Source: Verrucomicrobiota bacterium
GTDB lineage: Bacteria; Verrucomicrobiota; Verrucomicrobiia; Limisphaerales; UBA11358
Assembly: GCA_021323835.1 (NCBI GenBank)
Contig: JAJPKI010000118.1
Coordinates: forward strand, 1-6,815
Direction of reading: 5' to 3'
DNA length: 6,815 bases
Every line of letters starts with the position of its first letter. The stretch's first letter is position 1. The notes under the pieces are model-generated. The model was not told the DNA's origin. It saw only the letters and a program-made list of their open reading frames with translations, and made no database searches. The position numbers were made by a program, and so were the translations under genes. Below, one piece after another: positions 5,603 through 6,815 of the stretch.

Positions 5603-6815
5603 ATGAAGCGTGCATTGTATTTTTTTGCAGCGGTATTTTTTTTATTTACCGCCGGAAATGTTTTTGCTCAAGCAACCGTGACGACGGACCAATCCGATTA
5701 TCCGCCGGGCAGCACGGCCATCATCACTGGCAGTGGATTTCAACCGGGTGAAGTCGTTCAATTGCAAGTCACCAACATTACAAATCCTTTTGACGATGGC
5801 GAAGAACATGATGCGTGGTCAGTAACGGCAGATGCAGATGGAAATTTTACGACGACATGGTATGTCACTGAGGATGAAGTAAACACGACACTTGAATTGA
5901 CTGCGGTAGGATTGACTTCGGGTTTGACAGCGCAGGAGATATTTACAGATGCCAGCTACAATATCAGTTCCATTTCAATAGGCAGCCAAAATGGAACGTT
6001 GACCAATGGCGCGTCCAGCAGTGCGAGCTATACCATAACAAATTTCTTTAGCGGAAACGGACAATCTGTGGGAGCAGTCACGAATCGCGTGACAATCGGC
6101 CTGCCGACAGGTGCGACCGCATCTTTCAGTCTTGTTCCGACGACCGGTCCTGGCAACGGTGGCAGTTCTGGAAATCCAGGCGCATTTACGAATAAATTAA
6201 CCATCACAAGCGCAACCACGACCCCGGCGGGCACATACACAATCACCATGGTCGGAGACGATAATAAGGGTGGACATGCGACCAACACGACCACCTTCAC
6301 CATCATTGCAGCAAAAGCAAGCAAGCTGGCATTTACAATTCAGCCCGCAAACACGACAGCCGCAATGACGATGGCCAATGTCGTGGTGCAACTTCAGGAT
6401 GCAAACGGAAATAATATCTCTTCCAACAACGTGCCAATTACTTTGACGCTAAATACAGGTTCGTTTGCCGCCGGAAGCACGACGACCGTGAATTCGGATT
6501 CGACGGGACAATCCACGTTCAGCAATTTAAAAATCAACACAGCCGGTAGTTACACCATAACCGCAGCGGCTTCAGGCATCGGAACCGGTTTAAGCAACGC
6601 GACCAGCAGTTCATTCACAGTTAAGCCGTCGGCAGCAACGACGTTGGTAGTGACCGGTTATCCCAGTCCGCGAACGGCAGGCCAACCGGCGACTTTAACG
6701 GTGACCGCTCAAGATCCATTTGCGAACGTCGCGACCAATTACACCGGCACAGTTCATTTGACCAGCAGCGACGGTCAGGCTTCTTTGGCCGCTAATCACA
6801 AATTCATCGCAAGCG
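5603..6815 (+). CDS. Secreted multi-domain Ig-like (adhesin-type) surface protein, N-terminal part (cut by window edge)
   Basis: The frame is open for 404 codons to the window end. A signal peptide covers residues 1-22: Lys2-Arg3, a Phe-rich core (5-15) and cleavage after NVFA. Four beta-sandwich-like segments follow. About 25-117 begins TVTTDQSDYPPGSTAIITGS, with GFQPGE, typical of bacterial surface Ig-like modules. About 118-234 is Thr/Ser/Gly-rich. About 235-341 (LAFTIQPANTT, VVQLQDANGNNI, GSYTITAAASG) resembles invasin/big-type domains. From 342 on (AGQPATLTVTAQDPFANVAT, YTGTVHLTSSD) it matches a common domain of large filamentous surface proteins. There is no catalytic motif and no cysteine in the visible part. 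An in-frame TAA at 5549-5551 and the signal peptide fix the ATG at 5603; no Shine-Dalgarno sequence is seen. Codon choice uses more ACA, GCA and GGA than the genes to its left. The C-terminus, which would show the anchor or sorting signal, is missing. Confidence 0.85.
   Translation, partial: MKRALYFFAAVFFLFTAGNVFAQATVTTDQSDYPPGSTAIITGSGFQPGEVVQLQVTNITNPFDDGEEHDAWSVTADADGNFTTTWYVTEDEVNTTLELTAVGLTSGLTAQEIFTDASYNISSISIGSQNGTLTNGASSSASYTITNFFSGNGQSVGAVTNRVTIGLPTGATASFSLVPTTGPGNGGSSGNPGAFTNKLTITSATTTPAGTYTITMVGDDNKGGHATNTTTFTIIAAKASKLAFTIQPANTTAAMTMANVVVQLQDANGNNISSNNVPITLTLNTGSFAAGSTTTVNSDSTGQSTFSNLKINTAGSYTITAAASGIGTGLSNATSSSFTVKPSAATTLVVTGYPSPRTAGQPATLTVTAQDPFANVATNYTGTVHLTSSDGQASLAANHKFIAS

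Noticed and set aside
6028..6391. Minus-strand open frames within the Ig-like gene
   Set aside because: They overlap a continuous plus-strand frame with clear signal peptide and domain structure. The minus-strand products are low-complexity Val/Ala or Cys/Arg/Gly-rich shadows.

Overview
The window is about 52% GC by eye and holds six protein-coding genes: four complete, and one cut by each window edge. It has no RNA genes, insertion sequences or CRISPR. The mixture suggests a Gram-negative, lipopolysaccharide-bearing environmental bacterium, most likely of the Verrucomicrobiota (Pedosphaera/Limisphaerales type). The grounds are an ADP-heptose epimerase, a bacterial deoxyhypusine-synthase-like enzyme, agmatine deiminase, secreted parallel beta-helix proteins, and start codons without Shine-Dalgarno sequences. 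This assignment is inference from style, not from a marker gene.

Layout. 1-581 (minus): N-terminal 193 residues of HldD, running off the left edge. 605-1609 (minus): a complete deoxyhypusine-synthase-family protein, 23 bp upstream of hldD and probably in one operon with it. 1610-1711: a 102-bp divergent promoter region with a perfect 7-bp inverted repeat. 1712-3220 (plus): a secreted pectate-lyase-like beta-helix protein with a GTG start. 3221-4240 (minus): a second secreted beta-helix protein, whose stop codon directly abuts the previous one. 4241-4368: a 128-bp divergent region with an 8-bp inverted repeat. 4369-5445 (plus): agmatine deiminase. 5446-5602: a 157-bp intergenic region with three DnaA-box-like 9-mers, a perfect TTGACA and a hairpin-forming leader. 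5603-6815 (plus): the start of a large secreted protein made of Ig-like domains, running off the right edge. No gene-free stretch exceeds 157 bp.

Function. Two genes point to polyamines: agmatine deiminase (agmatine to N-carbamoylputrescine) and the deoxyhypusine-synthase-like protein, which in bacteria without eIF5A may make homospermidine or a related polyamine. Three genes encode exported proteins: two beta-helix proteins likely to act on or bind polysaccharide, and one repetitive surface or adhesin-like protein. HldD supplies the heptose of the LPS inner core. I saw no clearly undescribed system. The points most worth a second look are the DnaA-box cluster with the structured leader before the Ig-like gene, the inverted repeats in the two divergent promoter regions, and the polyamine gene pairing.
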